This document shows, piece after piece, positions 34,559 through 46,568 of a stretch of DNA of 64,000 nt. The notes beneath the pieces were generated by a model. The model was not told where the DNA came from, ran no database searches, and saw only the letters and a program-made list of their open reading frames with translations. The DNA is from Moniliophthora roreri (Eukaryota > Basidiomycota > Agaricomycetes > Agaricales > Marasmiaceae). Location of the stretch: assembly GCA_001466705.2 (NCBI GenBank), contig LATX02000181.1, positions 310,001-374,000 of the forward strand, written 5' to 3'. How positions within the stretch are numbered: the stretch's first letter is position 1; each line of letters starts with the position of its first letter. The translations under genes were made by a program, and so were the position numbers.

Positions 34559-37500
34559 TCAACTGTAACCCCCGGTAGACAAAGAAGGCGGTAGCGCCTG
34601 CGGACCATCTCCACATGTTACATTGATATCATCCGTCAGTTCCAGGTCAACGATTGAACCATTGACAAACACGTCCCAATCCAGGTAACAGTTCGACTTG
34701 TACACTTCTCCATTCACCCTCACGCTCTGCACAAAAGATTGTAAATAAATCTCGACGATCGTTCGTTGTAAATACCTTACCTTTACAAACACCGTACCGC
34801 CAGTGCCGTCCTCTGGATTCCCTACAAAGCCATTCGCCTTTATGATCGTTGTCTTGTTCAGAACCGGAATAAAGAATGAAACTTCTTTGAAATACGGTGA
34901 TGACAGTAAAAACTGTGTCGTTCCCGGGAGAGGATATAGGCCCACAAGATAAAAGGCAACGTAGCTACCCATGGCTCCCGAATCTAATCGTTCTGATAAG
35001 TAATAATTGGAAGTTTCAGGGGATAAGAGGTGCTCACCGTCATTTCCAGGTAAACCGAAAACACTAGTGTTGAAATCTCGAGCAATCACTTGCCTGGAAC
35101 GCTGAGTACTAAGCCCGGGCCGATTGGCGTAATGATACATGTATGGCATCTGCTGCGAGGGCTCGTCCGTTGATTCAAAGTAATCGTTTTCAAAGATGAA
35201 ATCCAGGCGTTCAACGAAGCTGTCAGCTCCGCCTTGCAGATCGACGAGACGAGCCGTGTCGTGTGGAACGTACTAGTTGTGGTCAATCAATCCAACGTAA
35301 TTCAAGGTAGAAGAAGGGCACATACCTGTGAATACTGGTGGCATTGCTACAGGTAAATAGTGGTCTGATCTGCAAGATAGAAGGACCTACAATGATTGGC
35401 GAACCCTCGTAGAAACCGTCCAAGTTTGCTGCATCCAAAAAGCAAGTAGCTTTTTCTGGATCATGAATCGAACAGTGTCTTGGGTCGGTAAAGTCAAAGG
35501 TCCCGTTCGATGAACGGGGCTAAAGTTCGTGTAGTATTTAAGTATCATTTGACGACTATCCAAAAGTAGAGAAAGAGCTGACCTGCATCATTCCCTTAAT
35601 AGCCGGTGCATCCGGGACTGAAACATTCGGGTTCCATACGTTTAAGTAGTTTGTGGCTCGTTGATTATACTAGAGGCTGTCAGTTACCAGTTCTAGTCGC
35701 ACGGTGAACAATTATACCTTTTGAACATCCTCAGTATGGCCCAGGACCTTCGCAACTTGTGCAATCACGAAGTCACCAAATGCATGCTGCATAGGTTAGG
35801 AACACTGTAAGGAAGCCATCCTGGAGTCAACGAACACTTACCTCCAGAGTCCTTGAGACCTGCTTGGAATTTGCACCGTTTGAGTCAACGATATCGTGGG
35901 GTATGTAGTCTAAACAGCTGCATTTAGTGGCCAGTTTATTCGAGAAGGGAATACGCGAACTCAGCAGCTTCCAAGTATTTGCTTGTCTCCCTTGCAAATT
36001 CCAGTCTGGAGGTTGAAGCTCGGCGTCTGCTAACAGAGCGTTGTAAAGATCATCTCCAGAAACGTTGAGGGTCTTCGCATAGTCGTGGAATCTGGTGAGA
36101 GCTATAAGAATTGTGAATCTCTATGAAACGTGGATTTTCGTACTTGACCCAGAACTCGGCCAGAATTGGGTCTGCATCTAGAAGGTTGCATGCGGGTAAA
36201 AGCTGCTGCTTGAAGAAGACAGGATGAAACGCTCACTGCTGCCGCCTTGAATCCAGTGCTGTGCCGTTGCACCGCGACACTCTGGTAACCACCCTATAAT
36301 TGTATTAGTAGGATATGAAAATGGTTCAAATGAATGGCGTATACCTTCGTTCCTTTGGATATCGATCATGCCTCTCACTATTCGAGCAAATGTCTCTGGA
36401 TCGTGCAGGGACATAAGAGGGTAAAGAGTACGATAGGTGTCCCAATTGCAGTACAACGAGTCGTAGTAAGGTTCGCTGGAGATCCAATGCGGATTCTCGC
36501 CAGTATCTGGCCACGCTTCGCATGAGTGTCAGAAAAAATGAGGTCGACAGACACGCACAATCAGCCGGGGAAATATGCGTTCTGTACAGCTGAAGATGGG
36601 ACGTGAGTGTATGTCATGAACGCGATCCAGAGCACGAACTCACCGAAGAATAGAATAATTTAACCGTATCCTCGGGTACACCCTCGGTATCAACCTGGAT
36701 CCTTCCCAACAGTTCATTCCACTCTGCTCGGCTCTCAGCTTGAACCTGGTTGAAATCGAAGTCCGGAATATCCTGTTCGGCATTTGCGCAAGCCTTGTCA
36801 GCGTTGATAAAAGATACGCCGACGCGGACGAGGATCTTGGTTTGCCCGCTCGGCGCTAAATTCCAGCCAAACAGTGCGCCAAGTTCACTTCGGAATCCTA
36901 TAGTGCGAAAGATTAGAATTAAACCAAAGGGAAAAATTGACGCATATACTCGCCATAGTACAGCTGAACTAGTTTCGTTGTACCTCTTACCGGGGAATTA
37001 CCTGTCCATGCTCCCCATTCAACAGGCTGTCCTAGCTCAAACCCTTCGCCTTTAAAATCGACACAAGTGTATGCCTTGTAATACCCAGGCCCAAACGATG
37101 CAGTGAACATGGCTCCCCCTTTAACTCTGGCTGTCTTTTCGTCCAAGATTAGTTCTTGGTTGGTACTGCTCCTGATTCCGTCATTCGTGATATCGACGAG
37201 GATTCGAGGTAGCGTGGTATTCTTCGGGAATGTGTATCGGTGAAGTGCGGCTCGACTGGTAGCGGTGAGTTCGACGCGAAGGGTGTTGGAGAGGTTGGTG
37301 GAGAAGTACCCAGGCGAAGCAAAGTCATCCGGGCGACCTGGGCGTGAACAGGAAGGATTAAATGAGATGCATTCGTACAAATTGACCGGGAACGTACCAT
37401 CTCGGAGAATCTTTCGAGGCATCTTCCGTGAGTCCAGCGAGGTTGGACATTCCTCAAACGAGGTACAGTTATTGAACGCCCAGATTTTGAAGTTGGACAG

Positions 37501-38019
37501 AGGGATAGCCTGGTGGTTTCAGCTCCATAAGTCGAGAATCTTCGTAACAAGGGAGAAATTACTCCGCCGGTTCCGCTATCGTGAAGCTGAGAGAAACCCG
37601 TCACACTGAACTTGGGGTTAGCGTCGTATCCAGCGTGCTGAAACGGTTCCAGATCAGATCAAGGGAATACGAGGATCGGAAAACGCACATTCTCTGGGGA
37701 ATCAGTATCCATCCCGACCTTAATCATTCCGTGTGGCCTGGTTGCACCTGCAGAAGACATTAGCCGCCCCGTGACAACTACGGGTTAGGTGGAATCTCAC
37801 CCGGAAAAACATGTCCTCCTCTTGTAGTTCCAATGAAGGGAATGACGAAGCGAGAGACATCCTCGACTTCGACCAGGGCACCCTCAGCTCGCGGCAGCCC
37901 AGCGCTTGTGCTGTATATATCAGCATTGAGGTATTACGTTCAAGTGTGAATACCTACCTTGAAATTCCTACACATGCGAGTAGAATAGCCTTCAACTTGG
38001 TATTCTTGATCTTCAGCAT
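34559..38019 (-). CDS. Glycoside hydrolase family 92 alpha-mannosidase, secreted
   Basis: Twenty exons can be chained from the ATG at 38017-38019 to the TGA at 34559-34561. A short hydrophobic leader (KAILLACVGIS) suggests secretion. Family signatures appear in order: 'FVIPFIGTTRGGHVFPG', 'HGMIKVGMDTDSPEN', 'GYDANPKFSVTGFSQLHDSG', 'PADYTGENPHWISSEPYYDS', 'GWLPECRGATAQHWIQGGS', 'YIPHDIVDSNGANSKQ', 'MPYMYHYANRPGLSTQ', 'GLPGNDDSGAMGSYVAFYL' and 'LDWDVFVNGS'. The Asp pair in GNDD corresponds to the conserved catalytic-base region of GH92. Such enzymes are Ca2+-dependent exo-mannosidases trimming alpha-1,2-mannose from N-glycans. Exon 17 is a 9-base microexon (35326-35334, residues YSQ). No defect is seen. 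Confidence 0.93.
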
Positions 38020-38070
38020 ATTTTGGGTTGATGCTGGGAACCAACTACCGTGAACGTTTGAAGTCGAATC

Positions 38071-38079
38071 CTTTTTATA
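38071..38079 (-). promoter_or_regulatory. TATA box of the GH92 gene
   Basis: Minus strand TATAAAAAG about 52-60 bp upstream of the ATG at 38019, in the only AT-rich patch of the leader. Confidence 0.6.
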
Positions 38080-38275
38080 TGCTCCCAGCATTTCGAAATA
38101 GATCGAAGAAGGGGAGGATGATCATATGCCTCTGCTGGCGATGTGGACGATGCGGAAGTTGAAGGTCAGATGATCGTGGAAGTGGCATGGAAACATTCTC
38201 AGACAGGAGATGGTGGGGCAGAGTCTTGCACACTGTCAACCACGGGGGGTGCAGAAGGGGATGGTCAACTAGGAA

Positions 38276-39134
38276 TGCTGACACCTGCGGTGCTTGAGAC
38301 AGCAGAATAGCAATAGTCACGTTTCTGCCTTTCAGGGTGGAGTTTCAGGACATCATCATAGATCTCCCACCCCCAGGTTCGGAAAGGAACACAATCCTTC
38401 TTAACGGCAAGAATCCCCTTCCAAACAATCAACTCTTCTGGAGTTGTCATTTTAGCACCACGCTCAATGACCACCAGAATGAGTTGACAGCCGCGAAAAT
38501 AAAGGAGCACATGTTATTAGCAAGAATATAAAAGAAATACCATTACGTACATCTTTGATCAGGTTTGAAACATAGGGTACAAGAGAGTTGAGTTATAGAA
38601 CGTGTTTGCAGTCTTCGGAACGTCTCGACGCGTGATATAGACAGGGGGAAATTCCTTTACGTTCGTTGTAGCCGAGACCGCGGCCTTGCGCACGCTCCCG
38701 ATCCTGAATCCGAGGCCCATCATCAACTTCTGAAGCATGTGGGGTGAAAACGTCAAATGGTGATAGGAGAAGGAGCGTGGAAAAGGATCACAGGTTACTG
38801 CTGACGCGGGTGCTCGGCCGTTTCCAGAAAGCGAGATTCTATCTTGAACGAAACAAAGCGTTTCGGGGATCGGCTGCAGGTTAGAACACCGAGTCCAATG
38901 GTAGGTGCCACTGTCATCGGAGAGCAAATTAGTTAATGATAGTCACCATAATATGGAACCTGACAGATACTGAACGCCAAGTCCTTCCCAGCTTCCAAAG
39001 TTCCCACCATGATTTGACATCAAAAGATTCATCATTAGGCCCTTTTCAGTCCAGCTAGGTGCAGCGGTGATATGAGAAAAGCCGTACAGATGAGCAGTGA
39101 GGTAGTCGTGGATCAACGCAATCGGGTTACTCAA
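38276..39134 (-). CDS. Hypothetical protein, at least three exons, structure incomplete
   Basis: Exon 1 (39134 to about 38959, starting MSNPIALIHDYLTAHLYGFS) joins in phase through a GTCAGG...ACAG intron to exon 2 (about 38906-38559, 'HWTRCSNLQPIPETLCF', 'GLGFRIGSVRKAAVS'). A third open stretch at 38510-38290 ('ERGAKMTTPEELIVWKGIL') probably belongs to the same gene but could not be joined with certainty. No domain is recognised. It is divergent from nothing obvious and lies just upstream of the GH92 promoter. Confidence 0.4.
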
Positions 39135-39499
39135 TTAGCTAAGCAAGCACAGCCCCCCCTCCCTCCGGAGCCCCGGTACCGACGTCTGATCCTGACCTTC
39201 ATGTGCTCATTCGCCTCGAATTTCTTTCTCAGTGACTATGTTCAAGCTGTGAGTCTGAAATCACCCGAGCAGGCCGAGACACACCCTAATCATCTTCAAG
39301 ATACAGCACACGCAGCAGTGTAAGCATTCTGATCTGTTCTTCAGATCAAGCCCCTTCGCTTCCTTTACACACGTCACGTCAAATTTATCTTCTAATAACA
39401 GCCATGGATCCAGCTATGAATACCAATCTCATGCTGTGATTCGTACAAATACACACCAAGGACAGCAACTTGCGGCTTCGTCATGACCGCTCACATCTT

Positions 39500-40813
39500 A
39501 CATCTGCCATTTGAAAGATTCTTATACGACGCGAAAATGGTCACTCGTCTGTCGGTCTTGGGTTGCCGCTACACGGAAATATACTTCTCGGCGTCTTATC
39601 TTTCGGAACGAAGTCCACCTCGAGCGACTTTTGCATCTTTGCGGTAGTGAATGGAAGATTTTGTCAAGCGCGAGAGTGGGAGAGGTGGCCTTCCTCAATT
39701 TGCGCACTGTGTATGGTGCTGGCCAATTGAAGAAGATGGTAGAGATATTTGGGGATACGATACGCATTCTCAGGTTGGAGGATAACGGGGTATTCTGGGA
39801 GTGGGCTCTGGATGAAACTATAAATGCAATCCGGAGGGTATTTGGAGGAATAGTTCCGAACCTGAAAATTGCGCACCTGTACTGCGAAACCCCAAGCTAA
39901 CATGCGCTTTCTTCGTTCCTCCAAGCACCTCCAATCGTTGGACACGATAGAATGCCATTTTCATCATACTACCAATTTCAGACCCGATTCTCATCTGGTG
40001 GACACCAATAACATCACGGACCTGACACTAGGTGTTGAGAAGAGAGGATGTCCGAATAGGTACCGACTCTCCATTGGACGCCATACGCTCAGAACCATTC
40101 GCCCCCAGCCGTGGTACGTGGCGACCGGACTAACCAATACGGAATGGACACCAATTCAACGGATTATGGAAGAGGCAGGCGACAGCTTGCAGGAATTGGA
40201 CGTGTTTGTAAAGTTTTCGTCGTATGACCGGAGATATTTCACAAACAGGTGAGTGTTGTTCATGTTCCATTGTGGCGCTATTCAGGCTAATAGGCTTAAG
40301 ACCATCATTTGTTCACATCCTTGGAATTCATGAAAAACAGGAACTTGCTGAAGCTCCGTTTAGCAATCCGTTTCAAGAATAGCAACTTCACCCAGGAGCC
40401 CACAGATTACCTCTTTCCAATCCTGGATCATTTGGTCAACACTACCAGACCCATCCGGAGCTTAGAGGCCCTGAATCTCCCATTCATTTGGGAGCACAAG
40501 ATGGATTGGAATGCTCTAGATGAAATGCTACAGCATCCTTGCTTCTCAAATTTGAAGGAAGTGAATGGATATCGTTTGCTGCCTTGCGGAGAGGGACTGT
40601 GTGGATAATGGTATAAGTAAGCCAAGCGAGACGTCGGATTCAGGAATACGGACAAGAGAATCTATTGATAAACTCAGGCTAGGTCTTTGGAGATGCGAAG
40701 ACAGAGGAATTTTGGTCGTCGGCGTGACATATCAGCTTTTGTCGACCCCGACGTTTAATTCTAGCAAGGGAAAACTTGCCGAGCAGGACGAGAGTCCCGG
40801 GAACAGGTTTTGA
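39500..40813 (+). pseudogene. F-box-like protein relic with frameshifts
   Basis: A C-terminal F-box remnant 'TTRKWSLVCRSWVAATRKYT' opens the frame at about 39520. Its expected N-terminal half (HLPFERFLYDAK) is in another frame immediately upstream. The frame stops at 39898-39900 and continues one frame over from 39899 ('MRFLRSSKHLQSLDTIECH') to a consensus donor at 40250. After an intron it resumes at about 40309 ('SLEFMKNRNLLKLRLAIRF') and stops at 40606. A typical family ending (ESIDKLRLGLWRCEDRGIL) then lies in yet another frame at about 40655-40720. Two to three frameshifts without splice signals indicate a pseudogene or sequence errors. Confidence 0.5.
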
Positions 40814-41364
40814 TTGTCACATTTTTGTTCTCACATGTAAAGCTGATTCAATTCCGCGCCCAGGAAACGAGGGAAAGCCATTCGAGCGCGTGTGAAGCTG
40901 GTATTCGGCGCCAAGATGTTGAAATGGGGTAGAAAAAAATTAGAACTTTTCTAGCTTTCTTCGTACATGCTGTCTTTTTCTTGTGCCTCTAAGTTTGTGA
41001 ATGACTTTGAGTCATCAGACGTTTAGGCCCTTTGGCTATGCGTGTCTTGACGCGTCGTGGTCACATGAGCTGGAATATCAATATGAATGTGGCTGTGACG
41101 AAGTAGCCTTTGTCTTCGGTTTCGCCATCAGACTTCGCAGGACCTTGGTCTTGCCACTCATTTCCGGCAAGAATGTTACGCCATAACGAAATTGTCCGAT
41201 TCTGATACTCGAACACAGATACATAATAAGAGATATCTAGTAGATGCTATATAATATGATACAGGCTGGCCGTGTTTTTTCAGGTAATATCATTTCACCA
41301 GTGTTTGCCAGATCTAGACAACTCGCCAGTCGCTCAATCATGATTAGGAATGAAATATGAACAC

Positions 41365-41712
41365 TCACTCGCCACTGGTAGCCTTCCCGATGCCTCTTCC
41401 GATTGCAGTTCCTCCTCTCCCGAGTCCTCCACCAACATCCGCAACCCCTTGTCCAACACCCTGTGTAATATCACCAATGCCTCTCCCTAAACCTTTCCCG
41501 ATGCTCCCTACGCCCTCTCCACTCACGGCACCCCCAACACCTTTGGCTACATTCCCTACCCCAGTCGTCAGGCCTGCGCCTATGCTCCAGACTCCTTGAC
41601 CAACCCCAGATCCTATGTTGTAGACGCCTTCACCAGTGCCTTTGCCAAGGTCTGATACGGCATTTCCTGCGCCTTTGATGGTCTTTCCGAGGGTTGATTG
41701 TATATCCGACAT
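41365..41712 (-). CDS. Small Gly/Lys-repeat protein, 115 residues
   Basis: A single open exon from the ATG at 41712. Nearly the whole protein is a degenerate repeat of 'GxGVGxxGKGxG' with regular small residues (GSGVGQGVWSIGAGLTTGVG). A TATA box (ATATAAAAG, minus strand, 41781-41788) lies about 70 bp upstream. It is closely related in style to the N-terminal half of the product of 44879-46568. The stop codon overlaps a potential GTGAGT donor at its end, so an unfound downstream exon is conceivable. Function is unknown; the pattern suggests an extended, weakly hydrophobic, possibly amphipathic or membrane-surface protein. Confidence 0.7.
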   Translation of the reverse strand: MSDIQSTLGKTIKGAGNAVSDLGKGTGEGVYNIGSGVGQGVWSIGAGLTTGVGNVAKGVGGAVSGEGVGSIGKGLGRGIGDITQGVGQGVADVGGGLGRGGTAIGRGIGKATSGE

Positions 41713-42733
41713 TGGTATCGTGTCTCGAAGGTGAGTGATAGAATTTAGGTCGAAATGGAGTCCTTGTTAATGCCTCTGTCTTTTATATTGGCGTAGCTGC
41801 ACCACATATGACGTCGATGGCTTGAATGCTGTGTCTACTCTCCACGTTCCGTCAGTTACTTCCAGACTCATTCCCTCGCATAGCTGAGGATTGACACAGG
41901 TAGATAGCCATTACTTCAAACTTTGGATTGAATTACCGCCCTATGGTACTCCTCGACACCGACACTTCAAGCTTCAAGCCCCCTTCAGCATTGTGCCCCG
42001 TATGGTCTTGCCAGCACAGCCGCAAAACATCTTCGGCAAGCTAAGCGATGTCTAAAGCGACGGCGGTTAGAACACCGGCGTTACCACACCCTGTGGGAAA
42101 CCTTGTTCATTTGTTGCGCTATAATTATTCTCGTGAATGGGCACAGTATCTCCACAGGTTTACATTGCCCAATAACACCTCACTGTTTTGTGCACCTGAT
42201 TCCGTCTACAACGGGGTCACAAAGTACACGCATCGAGGGCACCCGGTGCAGTGTGACATCCCAGACTCGTGAATCGTCCTCGTTGAAACCTCTTCAAATT
42301 AAGCCCGGATGCGTGGAAAGGCCTTGATGTTTTGATTCATCTTCGCGTATCGACTCCGAGAAAAAGAACAAAGAACATTCACCTTGTGCTGTGGTGCTCC
42401 CACTCGGGCCAATTTCCATTGATGCACTCCTATACCGCGAGGCCCAAAGTAGTTGACGAGTTGAACGGTGCTGTTTTAGCTGTGTTGGCTACATATATGA
42501 TCCCGCTATTCAATGGGTGGCCCGACATAGGAGGTCTAGGCAGCGTAGATTAACCCATTATAGCATTCATCATTAGAACATATGATCCACTCTGCTCCCT
42601 CCGAATACGCCCGCCCCTAGATAGAAGTTCGCGCAGAAAACATGAGGCTTAGGCGTGGTAACCGACAGGTGTCCTTCATAAGAGCAACCTTCCGCAGTAT
42701 AAAACACGGCTCGTCGGCTGACATTGAACCACC
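41713..42733. other. Intergenic region; TATA box of the coiled-coil gene at its end
   Basis: No gene supported from 41800 to 42690. TATAAAA at 42698-42704 lies 36 bp before the ATG at 42734. Confidence 0.5.
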
Positions 42734-43546
42734 ATGGCTACCTCACGCCCATACAAAGTCGACATTCCTTCCAGTCTCGAGCCCAATGACGAGTGGAAGA
42801 GACAGCTCATGCAACGAATTGCCAATGCTCTCGAGTTTAGCGCTGATCAGATCATTGATGGGCAGACGCAATTCTCGCGGTTCCACGAGGAATTTGGCGG
42901 GATAGGCGCGCAAGCTGTCAGAGAGTACGAAGAGGCGGCAAAGAAGGTTATGAAGTTGGCGAGAGATACTTATGCGATGGAGGAAGCTCGGGAGCAACAT
43001 AGGTGCATCGACGAACGAAGAAAGGAACTGTGTGCAAAGGAGCCGACTTCCGAGCTAGAGCAGCTAGGGAAGGCTTGTAGGGTAAGAAGAATGGTCTCGA
43101 AGGAAAACTTCGCCAGAGCTGGTAAACAGATGCATAGGGATACCGGTGCTAGCTCTAGTCCATATGCCAAGCCGACGCCTCATGCACTCCATGCGAACTT
43201 GGACCGTCGGGAGGAAGTGTTGAGACAGAAAGAAGAGGAGTTCCTTGAAAGAGAATATCGACAGGAGCGGGAGCGAGAGCTGATTCGTGCTATGGTTGCC
43301 ACAGTCAAGGAGCAGGAGGAAGAACTGGTTCGGCTACGGGGTGCTATGAACGAGATGGCCGTCAAGATGGATTTCGTGCTGGAAGAGATGAGCGAGCAAA
43401 GGACTCGCAGAAGATATCAAACGGTGAAGATTCCAGACTTCAGACTCGACGAGGTGAGTCAGAATTGGTGTTACATGGAATCAATTGCTCACAAAGAAGC
43501 ATTCAGAGATCCAATGTCAGCCGGCGCTTGGATGAGATTTTTCTAA
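42734..43546 (+). CDS. Coiled-coil protein of unknown function
   Basis: The ATG at 42734 has a good context (ACCACCATGGC) and a TATA box 36 bp upstream. The unspliced frame gives 270 residues. Residues about 60-125 and 155-225 are highly charged and heptad-like (RREEVLRQKEEEFLEREYR, RQERERELIRAMVATVKEQE), typical of long coiled coils. Near the end, 'FRLDE' is followed by GTGAGTCAG (43454), a strong donor, so the true C-terminus may be spliced and differ from the last 30 residues of the open frame. No domain is recognised. It lies upstream of histone H4 in the same direction, with about 410 bp between. Confidence 0.6.
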   Translation: MATSRPYKVDIPSSLEPNDEWKRQLMQRIANALEFSADQIIDGQTQFSRFHEEFGGIGAQAVREYEEAAKKVMKLARDTYAMEEAREQHRCIDERRKELCAKEPTSELEQLGKACRVRRMVSKENFARAGKQMHRDTGASSSPYAKPTPHALHANLDRREEVLRQKEEEFLEREYRQERERELIRAMVATVKEQEEELVRLRGAMNEMAVKMDFVLEEMSEQRTRRRYQTVKIPDFRLDEVSQNWCYMESIAHKEAFRDPMSAGAWMRFF

Positions 43547-43958
43547 GCGAGCATCCCAAAGCGTCTTCGGGGTCTCGATCATCTGGGAAGTCATTGAAGC
43601 ATTCGCAGAATTTCCATCGGGCTACCAAGAGGCCTTGAACGAGGCGGGAGCAAGTAGTTAGTGCTGGACACTCGAACACGCCCTGCATGTACATGTACTA
43701 GTAGATATAGCATTCTTGATGATCTTGTACAGTGTAGCTTTTGAGTTGTCAGTATCACCTGAGAAGCTACGACATGGTGGTTTTGTTGATCCCCAGGCGC
43801 GCTCGGAGTTATCATATGCTGACGCGTCAAGATCACGTGCGATCACGCTCATAAATATGTAACGTTTGTTTGGTCACAGCCACCATCGCTTCTTCTTCCA
43901 CAACCACCACTACCGCCCACCGCCGTTCTTCTCCTCAACTTTCTTCAACGCAATCAAC

Positions 43959-44429
<471 letters not shown>

Positions 44430-44878
44430 AAAAGTTCCATTACCCCTCGCACATTGTGAGTCATCTCGTCGCTACCTTCGGAGCCGTTACTCATCGCGTC
44501 ATACTTGCAGGTCTCTACTCTGTCTACTTATACTGTACTGTACTACCGCAGCATGTCGCCTACTATTGTTTTGTATTCCATGGTTCAATTATGTTATTCG
44601 TTATGAGCATGATCATGGTGTGTTCCGACTGGAAGGAGCATCGTTGCTACCTCACAATTGATGTCGGCTATGGTGGCGTTATGGGGCAATTTTCACGGTG
44701 GAGCTGCACTGCTGTAGGGTCTAGGGTTATGAGCGTGGGCAATATTATACCGAATAAGCACATTGACAATTACAGCAGGCGAATATCAAAGCGTAAAGGT
44801 GTACACAGTCATTATCCCTGATTGTATCAATACAAAGTCCAATGTCCCCTCAAGTACTATATCCTGCACTTATCCGGT

Positions 44879-46568
44879 TCACTCGCTCGCTTGCGGTCGT
44901 GGCGGTGGTGAAGGCATCTTCTCCCGTACGCGCTCCTTGCCGTCTTCGTTGCCTTCTGCCTTCTTTGCGTTCTCGTGGCTCTTGGCAATCGTCGGCAGGA
45001 TAACGGTCTGCGAAAGGAGTGTCAGTACTTCAGGATTAGGGATGATAAAGACATACCCGCATAATGGCCCCAATCTGACCATACATGGGACTAGCAGCAT
45101 CCATGGCAGGACCTATGACGAACGGCCAGGTGGTCCCCCATTCAAAGATGAGCAATGCGGTGCCAAAGTATGATTTACTACAATTTGATCGTAAATGGTC
45201 AGCGTAGCCCGATATGAGGAACGAAAGGCGTACATGTCAGACCAATACTCTGTCCAGGTGGTTCGTTCGCGCATGCCAAAGAACTGAGATTAACAAAGTC
45301 AGGACGGTGTAAAGTGCCATGTGCTGGAGTAGAATACGAACCGTTTCGACATCAGTATCGCTAACCCAATCTACACGTTCAAAATTGCCCCAGTTCTTGC
45401 CCCAGCGAGTCTTGGGCATGTTGGCAATTTGGATAGGCATCTCGTCTTTGATAAGAGGTACTGGGTTCCATGATTCGGAGGTTGGGTAACTGATTGGTCC
45501 AACGGGTTCCGTCAGCGACATTGAATACAAACTAGTGAGCCAAAAGCATACCTGAATGTAGAGTGAAGGGCGTAGGCGGCAATCTTGGCGTATTTCTCTT
45601 CGAGACCAAGTAAAACGAAACCCTTTTTCGTATCGGTGAACTGTTCAAAGGTATTTCAGTGACTGCTTAACATGAAATACTCGCAAGACTTACTTTAACC
45701 ACACCGTCTGCATCTGGATCGAAGAACGTGGGAGGCTGAAAGTAGTACCAGCACAGTCAGCCTGAGAATGCTTGTACAATGAAGAGGATCTCACCTTTCC
45801 AGCGACCTGAAGAGCCTCTTTCGTGACGGATGCAACACCTTGCAGCGCTTTGGTGGAAATACCATTGATAGCGTCAACGCTTTCACCTAGTCCTTCCAGG
45901 CCCTCGATAGCCTTCAGACCGTTAGCAATTGGATCGAAAACCGCACCAGTCGTAGCGCTTGCGACCTATTCGGAAAATCAGTGCCTAGTCGCAGATGAAC
46001 CAAAGGAAACACGTACAGTGACTACACCATCGATTGCTGTTCCACCGAGCCCAGCGACACCCTGGACTACATTCTTCTGAAGGTCAAATGCGTTCTTGGA
46101 GAGGTTGCCAGCGATTTGGAAACCGTTCGAGAAGCCCTTGCCAACGAGATCAGTGACGTTGCCAAGGCCTTTGTTGGCGCTCTCTCCAACGCCCTTTCCA
46201 ACATCACCAGCGCCGCTCGCAGCGTTCCCAGCACCATTGAATGCAGTCTGCCCGGCATCACCTGCACCTTTTACTACGCCTTGACCAGCGTCACCCGCAC
46301 CTTTGGCAGCGCCACCGACACCTTCACCGACGCCCTTGCCAAGATCACTAGCACCCTTCCCGGCATTAGAAGCGCCATTGTTGGCACCTGAAGCTGCGTC
46401 ACCTGTAGCGTTGCCAACACTGCCGACACCCTTTCCGACACCTTTTCCGATTTCACCGACACCGTTCCCTACGCCTTTTCCAACTTCTCCGACACCTTTT
46501 CCAACGGATGACCCTACGTCACCGACACCTTTGCCAACTGATGTGACCCCACTTGATAGCGTGTTCAT
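44879..46568 (-). CDS. Gly/Lys-repeat protein with an EF-hand and caleosin-like C-terminus
   Basis: Eight exons close in phase to 433 residues: 46568-46017, 45965-45795, 45735-45694, 45640-45552, 45489-45342, 45283-45234, 45177-45057 and 45007-44879. Residues 1-150 are a degenerate repeat of 'GKGVGEVGKGVG'. Exons 3-4 encode 'FFDPDADGVVKFTDTKKGF', an EF-hand loop (D-x-D-x-D-G-x-V). The following part ('KSYFGTALLIFEWGTTWPF', then a basic, Pro-rich tail) follows the layout of caleosins: one EF-hand, a helix, then a Trp-rich 'EWG' region. Caleosins are Ca2+-binding lipid-droplet proteins, some with haem peroxygenase activity. The caleosin assignment is from memory of motif order and is tentative. 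No signal peptide. Confidence 0.8.

Noticed and set aside
41357..41599. Plus-strand Pro-rich 80-residue frame
   Set aside because: Antisense shadow of the small Gly/Lys-repeat gene at 41365-41712.
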